64,000 nucleotides of DNA from Alnus glutinosa (GCF_958979055.1 NC_084893.1:5149071-5213070), one strand, 5' to 3'; shown: positions 11,248 through 23,873, counted from the stretch's first letter. Translations and numbers: made by a program. Notes: a model not told the origin generated them from the letters alone.

Positions 11248-12260
11248 ATTGATCCTACATCTTTTTCCCCCAATTTTTACTAGATTTCCTAACCCTCTGC
11301 TAAGACAAGGTAAATGATACCTGTCCATATTTGGCCATCACTTTGTAAGGTGTAGTGATGGTTTCTCATTGTAATGAACAGAGTTTTTTGATTGATCCAA
11401 GTATATGGGGGAGTCATGGGCTTGAAAAACTGTAAAAGATACCTTTTTCTTTTTGTTAACCAATGAAGATTAGAATTCCAGTCGTGTATTGCAGTTTACT
11501 TTTGGTCTCATTTTCTGTTTGTTTGACAATAAGTGCGGGAATGTCTGTTTGGGAGTGTTTTTGGGGGAATAAAACAGGGGGGGCCATTAGATGATATAGA
11601 TGTGCACCTTTATTTGCTGGGATGCCTAATTTCAATTTGAATTGAACCCGTTGAGATTGTCGTGTTTCTTGTGTACTGTTATGGGACGTGTTTCAATCGT
11701 CATTGGAACTGGACCCAAGCCATATCTCATGACCATCAACGATTCTCCTCATGTGGATATCAACCCAATATTTACTTACGCCCAAAAGAAAGAATGAATC
11801 GGGTGAGTGTTGTGTCTTGTGGTAAACTGGTCGGTAAACAGTGCAGAACTTGAACTTTGTATCCGGTACCAGAATTTTAGAAGACTTTTTTGGAATCAAA
11901 ATCCAAACTGGAATGGTATCCGGTAACCGAATAAGGTGTATTCTTTTTTCTTTTCTTTTTTTTTTCTTTTATTTGTAAAAAAATAAAAAGCCTATACATC
12001 GTAGACAATAGTATCTTATGGTCGAAATAATATGATGATAAAGTAGTTGTTTCGGATATTGGAATTTGGAATTTTCTTCAATTGTTGAGACGATGATAGG
12101 TGGGACCTACCTGTCGTGGAATCTAAAAGCAGGTTGAGGACGCTGAGATAAGAGTTGAAAAAGACGAAACATAAGCACACGGCTACCATCTCATCCAAAT
12201 AACACAAAGTTTCTTGTTCTTAATTTCCAACCACTCATTGACAAGTGCAAAAAGAGAGAC
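11248..12260. other. 3' UTR of the SIS3-like gene, then spacer
   Basis: After the stop at 11247 comes a T-rich region that is probably the 3' UTR, to about 11480. The rest is AT-rich spacer in which I recognise no gene. Short frames on both strands lack domain features. Confidence 0.5.
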
Positions 12261-13204
12261 TATAATGAGTTTTCGTACTTGTTTAATCAATGCTTTCAAG
12301 TCAAGTTTCTCCACTTGAAAGTGTAGATAGCCGATACTTCAAAGTTGGGGAGAGCTAAATACGCATTTGATGACCATCATTAGCTTGGAAACTAGTTGCT
12401 TTCTTGCTTACTATACCAAGATTTTATTCATTTTTTTATTTTTTTAATGGGTAATATCTTCTTGGCCCAAAGTCTAAGAAAGGGGCGGCCACCAGATCAA
12501 TAGTTTTTTTAAAAAGGGATGAGCTACAAGGAGCCGCAGCAAGTGAGCTCGAATGCTATAGCAATTAGCAAAGAAGATTGCTTTGGGATATGCTAGAGTG
12601 AAACGACGGTTAGTAAATCTGTCAGAGCAATGTGACATGGATAGGTGTGATCCAACAGTACATGGTAAAGATATCTGTCAAGGTCAGTTGGATCCAACTA
12701 CAATTCGTTCGATCAAATTGGGGACATATGTGAGTACGTGAGATTTGATGTTCATAGAATGGATGCTAACGTGTTTCGATAGAGAGAATGTAAGTTTTAT
12801 TCGATTGTGTTAAGAGTTTCACATCGTTAAGGTATACTTAAATTGTGAACTTTATAAGCCTTAAGTAAATATCTTTTTTTAAAGTGTCTTGTATGAAAAA
12901 ATAACGTTCAATGAACTTTATCATATCGAACTTAGTTTTAAAGGATATGTCCGATAGTTAAAATACAAAAAAACTGAAAGAGAAATCATTTTCCCTTCAT
13001 TCGTTTGAGTTGAGACAAGGGTGGAGACTAGAGAGACGAGAAAGAGAGTCGTGAGAGAGAGGTTTACTCAGGCTTGTGCATAATTTCAGTTTAGTACATA
13101 ATTTCATCAAAAGGTTTTTAAAAGTAGAATATTCAAGAAAAATATAATAAAATAAATTAAGAGTCTTGACCAAATAGGATTTCCTCCATTTGGTGCACTA
13201 CCCA
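12261..13204. other. Spacer with possible LTR-type remnant
   Basis: Around 12810-12880 the text 'gtttcacatcgttaaggta' and 'ctttataagcc' resembles the 'cccacatcg...tataag' promoter block of plant LTR elements. No second LTR, primer site or coding region is visible, so it is only a possible solo relic. Confidence 0.3.
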
Positions 13205-13832
13205 TGATGTCAACATAGTAATGGTTGGTGTTACCACATTCGTCAGCATAATGCTTGTGCGCGATCTATGACGTTAGCATAGTCATAATTGTACCACACA
13301 TGGCGTCAACATAGTCACAGATCAAGCAAAGAAGTGTCTCTCCAACTTGGGTTAGTTCATACTTATAAATGTATATGTGCATGATATCAATTTTCAGTAG
13401 AATCTTATGATTGTTCAAAGAGGAAGAGTCTTAGGGAAAGTTGTAAAAATGTTTTTATGAGAGGAGTTAGTGGCATGGAAGTCTAGTAGCAGGTTGAGAA
13501 ATAGAATAGCCAAAAAGACAAAGATATCATTCTTATGTGCACATCCCATAACATCAGCATAGTGATGGTTAGTATTACCACTGACGTCAGTATAGTCAGG
13601 CCCATCTGCCACCCCTGACTTCAGTATAGTTTTGGTTGTGTGTCACCTTTAACGTTAGTATAGTCGGGGTCGGATAAAGATGTGTTTTCCTTAATTAGTT
13701 CAATGTACTCACAATGTTAGTGTAGTCCTGGTTAAAAGCCACCCTTGGCTAGGCATAGTCGAGGCCGAGTAAGAATGTTTTCCAGTAAATTTAGTGTCAC
13801 TTATGATGTCAACATAGTCATGATTGTAGTGC
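13205..13832. repeat. Degenerate ~30-bp repeat field (GTCAGCATAGT)
   Basis: About eleven imperfect units share a core near RACGTCAGCATAGTC followed by (A)TGGTTG and often a TGCCACC-like spacer. Cores are near 13208, 13242, 13272, 13303, 13552, 13584, 13620, 13653, 13716, 13755 and 13807. Spacing is irregular (about 28-40 bp, with gaps). No protein frame explains them. Confidence 0.7.
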
Positions 13833-14212
13833 AACGAGCAGTTTAAGTCATAAACATTCTTTAACATTTTAATGCATGCAACTATACAAGCATCTAGAAA
13901 ACTCAGTATTTTATATTAGTACAAATTTCAGTATTTATGGTGCAAACATTTCATAACAGCCAGTTGTTTTATGCTATTATTCATATTATGCAAAGCAATT
14001 CAAAATAGGCGGCTTTCAATGGAGGAATAGTGGAATAGGAAGAGAGATGAGAGAGCTTCTGTACAGAATTTGTTTGTGACAAAATTAACACGAATTAGTC
14101 CTTAACTACAAAACAATGTCATCTAATAAATGTTAAGAAATTTTATATTTTTTAAGGGGCAAACCTCAAAGGTAAAACCTTAGAGAAAATGTTGTGATTC
14201 AATTAATATTTC

Positions 14213-14711
14213 GAGAAAATTGTGCCATTAGTTTTTGTGGTTGGCCTAAATTACAAATCGCTCGTTTTAGTATAAAAATTAATTCAAAGATTCTTATGGT
14301 TGACCTAATTTATAAATCGCTCACTTAAGTCAAATTCCGTTAAAGAATTTAACAGATTCTGTTAGGTGTCACATCAGTGCCAATAAGATAACGACACATG
14401 TCGATCTTAGTAAGAAAATAAAAAATATATAAAACTTAAAAAATTCTTTTTTTTTAAAAAAAAAAAATTGAAAAGAGAAAAGGGGTGGCTGCCGATTGGC
14501 CAGCCACCCCTACCAGCCTGATCTAGGGGTGGCTCGAGATCCTTTTGGGCGTTGGTGCAGGTAGTACCTAACGGGATCTGTCAAATTTTTTAATGGAATT
14601 TAATTCGATGTAGCAATTTGTAAATTAGGTCAATTATAGGGATATGTGGATACCACATGGAACGATTTGTAATTTAGGCCAACCACAGGGACTGATAATG
14701 CAATTTTTCCT
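14213..14711. mobile_element. ~500-bp TIR element with 48-bp inverted ends
   Basis: Bases 14213-14260 are inverted at 14663-14711. Both arms share TGTGGTTGGCCTAAATTAC and AAATCG and flank TTCCGTTAAAGAATTTAACAG-like matter. The centre holds a GC-rich palindrome, GGGGTGGCTG...CAGCCACCCC (about 14484-14512). No transposase is present, so it is a non-autonomous foldback or MITE-type element. Confidence 0.75.
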
Positions 14712-14777
14712 AATTTTTCACTACTATTGTGGGTTAACAAGCCAAAGAGAAGCATAGCCCACTTCAACCCTCCCCAT

Positions 14778-15358
14778 TAGGGGTGAAAATGTGGACAGAT
14801 AATAACCGCCTCCATCCTTTGTCCTCACCTAACCACTATCCGCACATGCGGATACGGTTAATAACCGAATCTGCATCTCATATATATATATAATTAAATT
14901 CACAAAATAACGTCATTTTGAATTTTGTAAGTTTAGGACATTTAGGTTATTTTAGATTATTTTTTTTTCACAAACATCTCAAAGTCATACATCATTACAT
15001 TTACATTTTTTTTCTTCTTCTATTTAGTAATCTAAATCTCAATTACTCTATGAGACAATGACCATCTATGACTGATAATCGCAAATTGTGTAACAAGTTA
15101 AATCTTAATTTATTTAAACTTGCATATAGTAATAACTACATTATTTATTATTGCATATAAATATAAATAGTAATTCAAAACGCTTATTACCTTATATGCA
15201 GATAACGAATAACAATCGTATTTAATAATTATAATAACCGTACGGATATAAATAGTAATTATATAATACGAATATGAATATCTAAAAATAATAACCACAT
15301 TTCACGAATACAAATATAAAGATAATTAATAATCGCATCCGCATTTTCGACCCGCCGT
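14778..15358. mobile_element. AT-rich element with GTGAAAATG(C/T)GGA inverted ends
   Basis: The left end (GGGGTGAAAATGTGGACAGA, then ATAATAACC) is mirrored by the right end (AATAATCGCATCCGCATTTTCG then ACCC). Between them are many ATAACCG/ATAATCG words. This fits a non-autonomous repeat of about 580 bp. The boundaries are approximate. Confidence 0.5.
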
Positions 15359-15359
15359 C

Positions 15360-15597
15360 CTGATCAATAAAATTGAAGACCACACAAAATAAATTTTAAA
15401 TGCATCCGACATATCAAAGTGGAACCCACAGATATTATAATTGATCGGACGGGTATGAATATTCGATCTGGGCTCAACTTTATCCCTCGCTCCTATCCGA
15501 ATTATCAATCAGAGCACCTCCAAATGACAACTTTCAGAGATTGAAGCCCCTCTTTAAAAACAGAGTGACGGAGATAGAGAGAGAGAGAGAGATAGAG
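15360..15597 (+). promoter_or_regulatory. Inferred promoter and 5' UTR of EXECUTER2
   Basis: A GA-repeat (GAGATAGAGAGAGAGAGAGA, 15571-15590) lies just before the ATG at 15598, as is common in plant 5' UTRs. An in-frame ATG at 15541 would add 19 residues that do not look like a transit peptide, so the later start was chosen. Confidence 0.45.
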
Positions 15598-18500
15598 ATG
15601 GTGGTGGCGAATGCATGGGGCGTGGGACAAGCAATCCCAGTGCCCCAGTTGAGGCCCTTCTTCTATTGTTGCTCGGATTTCTCATCTAAGAAAGACAAAT
15701 CCAATCTGAACGTTTTTCTGGGTTGGGGCTGCTCTGTTCAGACCAAGCACGCCGTTTATTCCAATAAGAGCCGCAAGAACTCCAGCCTCCCTTGCCGTTG
15801 CTCCAATAAAATTCACTACAACAACATCAATTCGTCTTTGGAATGGGATTGGAACCGCTGGAACCGCCATTTCTCTGAGATTGAACAGGCCGAGAGCTTT
15901 GCCTCTGTTCTCAAGGTACTCATTTTCCTCTCCCTGTCACTGTGTCAGAGATAGAGTTATATTAGTAGTTTCTCTTTTTCTTTCTTTGCTCAGCTATTTG
16001 TAAATTTTTTTTTTCTTGGTGGATTGCCGGTGCAGTGCACCCAATTTGCTAATTTACACACAATTCCATACTTAAAATTAGCTACGGGATTGGTGATTTT
16101 GAAGTGAATTTGTTTCTTTAAATGTTTCATATTCAGTTCCCTTTTAGAATGCGATATGGGCCCTGATGGTACCCTCAGGAAGGTTCAGTGATCATATACG
16201 CAATTAGCAGTTTAGAGTTACGAGTTACAACAACAACAACAACAAAAGATGTGAAGCAGAACCGGGGGGGGGGGGGGGGGGGGGGGGTGGGGGGGTGGTG
16301 AGAAAATGTAGTAGCTTTTATATGATGTGACCTTTTGGAGTCCCAAAGGGTGCAAAAGATTTTCTGGACGTGGGAACTAATAACCGGGAAATTATTGGAC
16401 TAGTATTTTATCCTTTCAGAAACAACTTGGCAACTAGGTTTCCCTCCCAAGCAACAAACTTTTCTGAAAGTATCATTTATTTGTATTAGCATTTTTGTCA
16501 AAGGAACTTCAGCCCAGATATAATTTACTTTGGGGGGGGGGGGGGGGGGGGGGGGTGGGGGTTGGAGAAAGCTACATTCCAACATTTTAGAAGCTTAAAT
16601 CTGAGCTGGAATAGATGGTTTTCTATTTAAGTTGTGCCATATAAGAGCAAGGTTTGAGTCACCACCAATTAATGGCTGGCGACTTGGAATATTTTACTCC
16701 ATAATGACCTTAAGAATACCTATAGAATGGCCTCAAGATTCATTTTGGATAACCATGTCTACACCGTTGAAAAAATCTCTGAATGCTGATCTGTTATGCA
16801 AATCAAAATTTTAGATTTACTTATTGTATCGAAAGATATGCTAAAATGACAAATTATATTTGAGAATTGAGCACAACTCAGATCATGAATCTATACACGA
16901 TATTAAAGCTTCTTTTTTCTTTGGAAAGTACGATATTCAGGGCTTACACAGTACACACACAGAAGAAAATATGGAAGGGTGTAAATTGAGGATTATCACT
17001 CAAAAAGTGCCATTGGGCTTTGGCTTGAGTGATTAAGGGGTGGGTTTGGCTGCATATCTGTAGATCTTAGGTTAAAATCTTGCTGTATAAGTAAAAAAAT
17101 ACTCAATGTCAGACTGGCATATACAAGTTACTGTATTTGTTCACTTCTGATGGGATGCCGTACTTTGCAGTTTCAACTTGAAGATGCAATTGAGAAGGAA
17201 GACTTTCAAGAAGCTGCAAAGTTGAAAATGGCTATTGCAGAAGCGACATCAAAGGACACTGTTGCTGAAATCATGTCTCAGCTGAAGGTCAGATCAACAT
17301 TTGAATCACTAGATGTTGGACCGGCACAAGTTATAATTTTGCCATTGATCTTATCCATTGTTTATTTGCAGCATGCGATTGAAGAAGAGCGTTACCATGA
17401 TGCTTCAAGGTTTTGTAGGTACACAGGAAGTGGACTGGTAATCTTTATAGCAAGTATTAGCTAATATATTCAATTAGTCACCCTATTCCAGTTCTGGTAA
17501 CCTGGTCTGCAATTTTGTTTAATCATGTTCTTATCTTACCTGGCATTAATAGGCATCTTCTTATGTCTTTTCTTCTTTCTATTTATTATAATTTCAAGTG
17601 ACTGGTGAAAAATGTAGAAAAAGGTTGAAAAGAGACTATTATTGGGAAGATTTTTTTCTTATTTAAGTATTAATTGGGACAATGAGCATCTTGTGTTGGT
17701 TGAATTCAGTATCTCTACATTTATTATTTTTAGTGGCAGGCAATGTCGTTTTGATGGGACAGTCAACCATTTTAGAACAAGGGGATGACAGTCAGTCGTG
17801 ATTAGAGAAATCATTTAGAAATGAAGTGCGAAATTAAGGAAATTGATGGGAAAAATAGCCTTGATGATGATAGATACGTGTATGTGCGCATGCGCGCGCT
17901 CGTTTCTGGAAATTATAACAAATTGTCACACCATGTGTCATTGTGGGATAGTAAATTTATCTTGAAGTGTTGCAACATGTGTGTTAAAATTTTATTGAAC
18001 TATCACAAGATTAAATGGAAAAAAATATATTATCTCCTTGGTTAGTGGAGAATTGGATTTTATCATGTGGAGATTATTTTTTAACTTAACGGATTTCTGT
18101 GATGCTCCTACTTTCTGCAATAATTACGTGATAAGAGGGGCTGTGACATTGACCATTTTGGACTGATTTCTGTAAAGCTGTCAGTCTACATGAGATATAT
18201 GGAACTCCAATTACGTGACTTCTTGTTTGTGAAATGGATGCTCTGGCATATGGTAATATCTATCCTTAAAACTGAAACTTTGTTGCTGAGTACATCCTTA
18301 CATATAAAGATGTTTCCTTTGATGGTTTCAATTGATTTTAATCAGCTGTCTAATAACTAAGTTCTGTTTGATCCGCTAATCATAAATGTCAGCCTTACTG
18401 ATGAGACATGTTTCTGTGGATAAGTGTTTGTTAGTCTCCTCTAAACCATTATCTCTATATGTATAGGTAGGGTGGTGGGTGGGCTACTCTAAAGATTCAG

Positions 18501-21500
18501 ATGATCCCTTCGGCAGATTAATACGCATAACTCCTGGTGTGGGCAGATTTGTTGGCAGGAGTTACAGTCCGAGGTAAGATTTTTCTTTCTTTGTTTCTTC
18601 CTTGCTTCCTTCTTCTTCTTTTTCTCCTTCTCAATTTTTTTTTTCCCTTTTTAAATGTATATATACATTGCTGCAGACAGTTGGTTACTGGAGCTCCTGG
18701 AACTCCATTGTTCGAAATATTTGTGGTAAAAGACAATGACAAGACATATGTCATGCAGGTGATTTATTGACGCTCCTATTAGGTTATTGCATAATTTGTC
18801 TCCAGTTCTTTGTTTTTGTTTTTTTGAAACAACAAACACACGCATGTAATTCCAACAAGCTCTTAGGCAATGTACCATCATGTTCAGAATTTGATTCTTG
18901 TCTTGTAGTTGGAGCTTTTGTAGATCTGTGGTACTACTTTACAACTATCAAGTCTCGACCAGGCCAATTGAAAATAGTCTGTCTTTATGCTTTCTCAATT
19001 TGAACACACACATACACAACTCATTAAATTGCAGTTGGTAAGATCGATATTGGCTACTGATTTGGAAGCCCCTTCTGGTACAAAATCCATTCTTTTTAAA
19101 CCCTGATCATTATGTGCAATTACTTGCTAGTAATGTAATCTCCTTTTCCCCCCCTTTGGTCAACCGCAGCTCTCATATATTGGATATGAGATTTAGGTCT
19201 TTCTTTCTCTTTGGTGTAATTGCATGAAAATTTTGGTTAATGGTTCTAAGTTTCTATTGCAGTTTGCGTGAAATGCTTCTGATATCTTATCTGTTGACAG
19301 GTGGTATACTTGCAACGAGCCAAAGGAAATTCTACAAATTCTAGTTCACCATCAAAACTCACAAAAGACCCTTCTACCTCCGAAGGTGAGAATGGATCTA
19401 TAGTGGACATTCAGGAAAATGAAGGAAAGTCAGAGAGAACTGAGGAGAAGGGCACTAACATTGAGGGAGCGACTGAGGAGGGGATTAAAAGTGTGATAAA
19501 TTTTCTTAAAGAAAAAATTCCAGGATTGAAAGTTAAAGTCATGAATATTGATGTTAGCGAAGAAGTGATAAAGGATAGTGACTCTGTGAAGCAGTTGATG
19601 CAAGAAGACAATGAGAAGACAGGATCTACTGAGAATTCTGAAGATGGAGTTGGTAATTTGGATGAGATTCAGCCTGATGAGGTCACTCTAGGAGGAGATA
19701 GTGATGCTTCTGAAGATGAAAAGGATTTGGATATGAAGCTTTTTATTGGTGGGGTTGTACATAATAATGAGGATGCTCCTGCCAAGGAAGAGTATGTGCG
19801 TCTTCCTGCTGAAATTAAAGATATGGAGAGAGATTCTTTTGTGCTACATATACCTGGGAGAAGCCTAGATCATGATGCTGGAGAAAGTAAAGTGTCCAGG
19901 GTCAAAGTGGCAGCTCTAGCAGCTCAAGGTGTCTCTGAGCTTATGCCTCCTGATTTTGCGAAGGCTTTTTGGAGTGCTGACAAAGTTTCTTCAAAGGTGA
20001 GATTGAGATTTAGAGTATTGGATGGTAATTGAGATTGGATATTATCTATAGCTAAATACTCTTCTAGTTACCAAGGATACTAGGTTGAAACATTATAAAT
20101 TATCAATTTGCATATATTTACTACTAATAAATATCGGCAAGACTGTTTTTTGATAAGTAAAGGAAATTCCTTAAAAGCGCAAGGGGCGCGACCCAATAAT
20201 CAAGAGCAACAAAAAGGAGAACAGAAATCAGCATAGCTAAAGACATAGAGAAAGGCAGTAGCAGAGTTCCACTCAAATAGGGGTTTAAGAAAACAATTCC
20301 GTAGATTTGAGCTCGTTCTTCCTAGATCATCAAAGCTTAGAGCGTTCATTTCTCTCTAAATGCACCACATTAAAAAGAAAGGAACTGTGTTCCAAACAAT
20401 ATTGATATCATTCCGGCTGACCCTTTTATTCCAACATGCCAAAAGATCCACCCACCATCTAGGCATAACCCATTCTAGCCCAAACATATGAAATACCATG
20501 ATTCACAGCTTTCTCGTAACATCACAATGAAGAAGAAGATGATCTGTAGTTTTCTCACTGTTTTTACATATATCACATTAATCTATTACTATAATGTGAC
20601 GCTTGCGGAGATTATCCAAAGTGAGAATTTTCCCAAGGTAAGCTCTCCAAGTGAACAAAGCCAACCTCAAAGGAATCTTAGTCCTCCAAATGCTCTTCCA
20701 AGGGAAAGGAGAGCCAATGTTAGGAAGAACCTTGTAAAGGATATGACCTCAAAAGGTTCTCATTTTTAGGGTGTCCAACAAAGCCTATCATTGCCCTCCC
20801 AAACCAGCCTAGTGGAATACAAAACATTGAAGAAAGAGGAGACGGAGTCCACCTCCCAATCATGCACCAACCTAGTGAAGTTAATGTCCCAATGAGCCTT
20901 ATCATTGCTAACACTCCTAAGGTCAGCCATTATTGCATCCCTATTCCTTGCAAGGCAAAATAACTCCGGAAAAAGATTCCTTCAAAGGACGATCTCCCCA
21001 CCATAAGTCATGCCAGAACCTGGTACGAGAGCCATCACCCACCTCCACACTAGTAAAACTAGAGATAACATCCCACCCCCTCCTAAGAGCACTCCCAATG
21101 GCTTATGCATTTTTATATGCAAAATGGCTAACCAAAATTTACTTTATCTATTTTTACTAATAGGTTTTAAAAGGTACCATACATCTGATTATCTATTATT
21201 TCACTATATTATTTTTTTATTCTTTCTTTATTTTAGTTCTTAGATATTTTTTTAACGATAGTTATTTTTTTTTTAAATCGTTATTTTTATTTTTATTTTT
21301 TTTATAATATTTGCTATAAAGTCAGCAAAATTTATGGTCTCGTTTGAGGTGGTTTGCGTGAGTGTGACCTTAAAATAGCAAACATAAATTTTGTCATATA
21401 GACATACTATGAAATACAATTTCCCAGATTCGGAGATATATTACAATATTGCTATGGCGTAAATGAGTTTTGTTGAGAGAGAGGGAAGGAGAGAGGGAGT

Positions 21501-23577
21501 GAAAGAAAGAGAAACAAATAAAAAAAATAGATGCATTTGTGAATAGTGCAACTCCACATGTCACAAATGCATCGTAAATGCATTTTGCATTTGATTGGCA
21601 TAATTGGATGGAGTGACTTTTTAGTGAATTGGTTAGCCATTTTAGCCCAAAGGTAAAAATGGCTAAGCCATTGGGAATGCTCTAATGTGTCCAAAGACTC
21701 GCCCTATAAGATCCAGTGACCCCCGCAATACACCATCTACCTGCCAAACTCCCATAATTATTTGCAATTTGACGCCGAAAAGCCTCTTTCTCCATAACCA
21801 CTTACCTAATAGAGCCGAGTTGAAAGTAGTCAAGCTCTTGATCCCTAGACCTCGAAGCTGAAAAGGAGTACAAGCCTTCTTCCAATTAACAAGAAGGAAT
21901 TTAGGCTCATTATCCAAACCGCCTAGCTCTGCAATTTTTCTAACTGATTAGCAACACCAACCAGGATAGGGAAGAGGAAAGGGAAATATGTAGAAAGGTT
22001 GGAAAAAGTGCTCTTAATCAACGTTACTCGACCACCCTTAGGAAAGTAAAGTATTTTCCATCCAGCTAATTTTCTGTCCATTTTCTCAATAATAAAATCC
22101 CAGATAAACTTGGCCTTAAACAGAACACCCAAAGGGAGGCCCAAATATTTCATATGCAAGGATGAGACCGTACGAGCCAAGCTGAATATTTCATAGGCAA
22201 GTCTTTAGCCCCTTTCTTGTTTTACTAGTTAAGTATTGTTGTATTTTGAATTAAGAAATTCTCATCATGGGGTAATTGAGGTTTTGACCAGCCATCGCTG
22301 CATTTATATGTCCAGATTGAAATCGAATGGAAATAATGAAATTCCATTAAATTATAGAAATAGCAGATTTTTCTTTTTAGAGTTCAAATATTAAAATACG
22401 TCAGTAGTTAGTATTTAGAGCTGAATAATTTTGTTTGATGTTAAAAATTTTATAGCATCACCCTCCCTTGTTTTTGCTCTCCATTAGTTTTCGTTGCAAT
22501 GGTATGATTTTGTTTGGCAAATAAGTATATTAATTCTTAGCGTAATCTTAGGTTTCCAGAAATGTGCGTGAAATTGTCAAGCTTGCTGTTAGACAAGCAC
22601 AGAAGCGCAGTAGATTATCTGAGTATACAACTTTTAGTCGGATTACCACTTCTAGAGGAGATTTAGATCCCTTCTCAGGTGAGTTTGCTTGTCCATCCAT
22701 TTTCTTTCTATCTTTGTTACCCCTTAAAATTCAATATAAGCATGTGCTTTTGATGATGAAACCGACTGGTTAAGTGTAGGCCTTTATGTTGGTGCATTTG
22801 GCCCTTATGGGACTGAGGTGGTACAATTGCGGCGTAAATTTGGCCACTGGAATGGTGGGAATGACGAAGACAAGCCTTCAGATGTGGAGTTTTTTGAATA
22901 TGTAGAGGCAGTGAAGCTGACTGGGGATCTTAACGTTCCTGCCGGCCAGGTCTGTGGCTTTAAAATTTCTCGATAGCTATGCTGGTTTACTTCTAGTGTG
23001 TAACTGCATGTATAGACATTAAAGGAAATTATGATACTAACCCATGTAGTCTTTTGGAATCCAGGTAACTTTTCGTGCTAAAATTGGGAGAGGAAATCGC
23101 ACTTCCAGCCGTGGGATGTATCCAGATGAATTAGGAGTGGTAATTGTACTTGCAATTGGATAGCTCTGTGTGCCCGTGTGTGTTTATGTGCATGACATGT
23201 ATTTTTTTTTTTTTTAATTTTTTAATTTATCGATTCTACAACTAAGCTTATTTAACCAGGTTGCAAGTTACAAAGGTCAAGGAAGAATAGCAGAATTTGG
23301 GTTCAGAAATCCACGGTGGGTTGATGGAGAACTTCTCCAACTAAATGGCAAGGTAATGAAACTGCTCACTATTTGTGATATCATTTCTTCTCAGTATAAG
23401 CCTGATAACTAATTGTGGCTTGAATTATTCAGCTGTTTTTTCTTTATTATGTTTGTTTTTCTTGTTTTTGCACAGGGCATGGGTCCATATGTCAAAGGCG
23501 CAGATCTTGGATTCCTATATGTTGTCCCTGAGCAGAGTTTTCTTGTGCTGTTCAACAGATTAAAGCTACCAGACTGA
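15598..23577 (+). CDS. EX2: EXECUTER2-type chloroplast singlet-oxygen signalling protein
   Basis: Eleven coding exons: 15598-15915, 17171-17287, 17372-17437, 18467-18573, 18677-18758, 19301-19996, 22552-22678, 22780-22949, 23065-23139, 23260-23352, 23476-23577 (1953 nt, 650 aa). The first ~60 residues are Ser/Arg/Lys-rich, fitting a plastid transit peptide. A UVR-like helical motif follows at ~107-145 ([18 protein letters not shown]), then [17 protein letters not shown], an acidic linker (~220-330), and a C-terminal DUF3506 domain. The end ([20 protein letters not shown]) and the length match EX2 rather than EX1, from memory. Family role: thylakoid-associated EX1/EX2 relay singlet oxygen to nuclear gene expression, and EX2 modulates EX1. 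The Trp in NPRWVDGEL (residue ~606) appears to align with the oxidisable Trp of EX1; that is inference. Intron 6 (2.55 kb) carries a LINE. Confidence 0.93.
16264..16298 (+). repeat. Poly(G) tract, G24-T-G7, EX2 intron 1
   Basis: A run of 24 G, one T, then 7 G lies on the coding strand of EX2 intron 1. It could form G-quadruplexes. Exact length may be unreliable in any assembly. Confidence 0.9.
16532..16561 (+). repeat. Second poly(G) tract, G24-T-G5, EX2 intron 1
   Basis: Again 24 G, one T and then G5, only 233 bp downstream of the first tract and on the same strand. The similar layout hints at a local duplication of the tract or a shared slippage history. Confidence 0.9.
17005..17100 (+). 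mobile_element. tRNA-derived SINE-like fragment (EX2 intron 1)
   Basis: GGCTTGAGTGATTAAGGGG resembles a Pol III A box (TRGYNNARNNG). About 35 bases later GGTTAAAATC resembles a degraded B box (GWTCRANNC), followed by a short A-rich end. Spacing and order fit a SINE head. No target duplication was found, so the assignment is tentative. Confidence 0.45.
20145..22195 (-). mobile_element. 5'-truncated LINE inserted antisense in EX2 intron 6
   Basis: On the minus strand, from about 22190 down, frames give KYLGLPLG, then [20 protein letters not shown], then a LGIKSL...LLGKWLWR block. After a nested MITE (21087-21682) comes a broken zf-RVT domain with DHLLLHCDV...FGLEWVMP around 20440-20560. The 3' end (20147-20200) has the tail AAGCGCAAGGGGCGC shared with other LINE ends here. 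Flanks GGCAAGACT (20136-20144) and GGCAAGTCT (22196-22204) match 8 of 9 and look like the target duplication. Stops and frameshifts make it inactive. Confidence 0.85.
21087..21682. mobile_element. Tourist-like MITE nested in the LINE
   Basis: The left end GAGCACTCCCAATGGCTTA and the right end (reverse complement GAGCATTCCCAATGGCTTA) form long inverted repeats that continue for ~55 bp (AAAATGGCTAACCAA in both). TAA flanks it on both sides (21084-21086 and 21683-21685). The 3-bp TAA duplication and the end sequence are typical of PIF/Harbinger-derived Tourist elements. It interrupts the LINE coding remnant, so it is the younger insertion. Confidence 0.88.
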
Positions 23578-23709
23578 GCCATTAGATCGAGCACCAACAC
23601 AGAGAAGAGGATTCCTATCTTTACCATGTTAAGAGCAAAGAAGGAAGCTTCACCTTTCTTTGCTTTCTTTTTGGACGTCTTCTTTCTTTTCAACCCTTCT
23701 TTTTTCAAC

Positions 23710-23873
23710 TTTTTCCTCTTATTTTGTGGCTTCTCTTCTGAGCTGTATATCATTTTTGCTGACCAACCAAATAAGTGTGACGAAATCTTAGTAATACAGT
23801 CCCCCATGTCTTCCAGAGGAAGCTTTTCCTCTTATTTTGTGGCTTCTCTTCTGAGCTGTATATCATTTTTGCT
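23710..23873 (+). repeat. 50-bp direct repeat in the EX2 3' UTR
   Basis: A 50-base block (23711-23760) starting TTTTCCTCTTATTTTGTGGC is repeated exactly at 23824-23873, 113 bp apart. Both copies lie downstream of the EX2 stop, probably in the transcribed 3' UTR. Confidence 0.85.

Noticed and set aside
13205..13832. CRISPR-like or satellite array
   Set aside because: Units vary in both repeat and spacing, and this is a plant nuclear sequence, so a CRISPR array makes no sense. It is also too irregular for a satellite.
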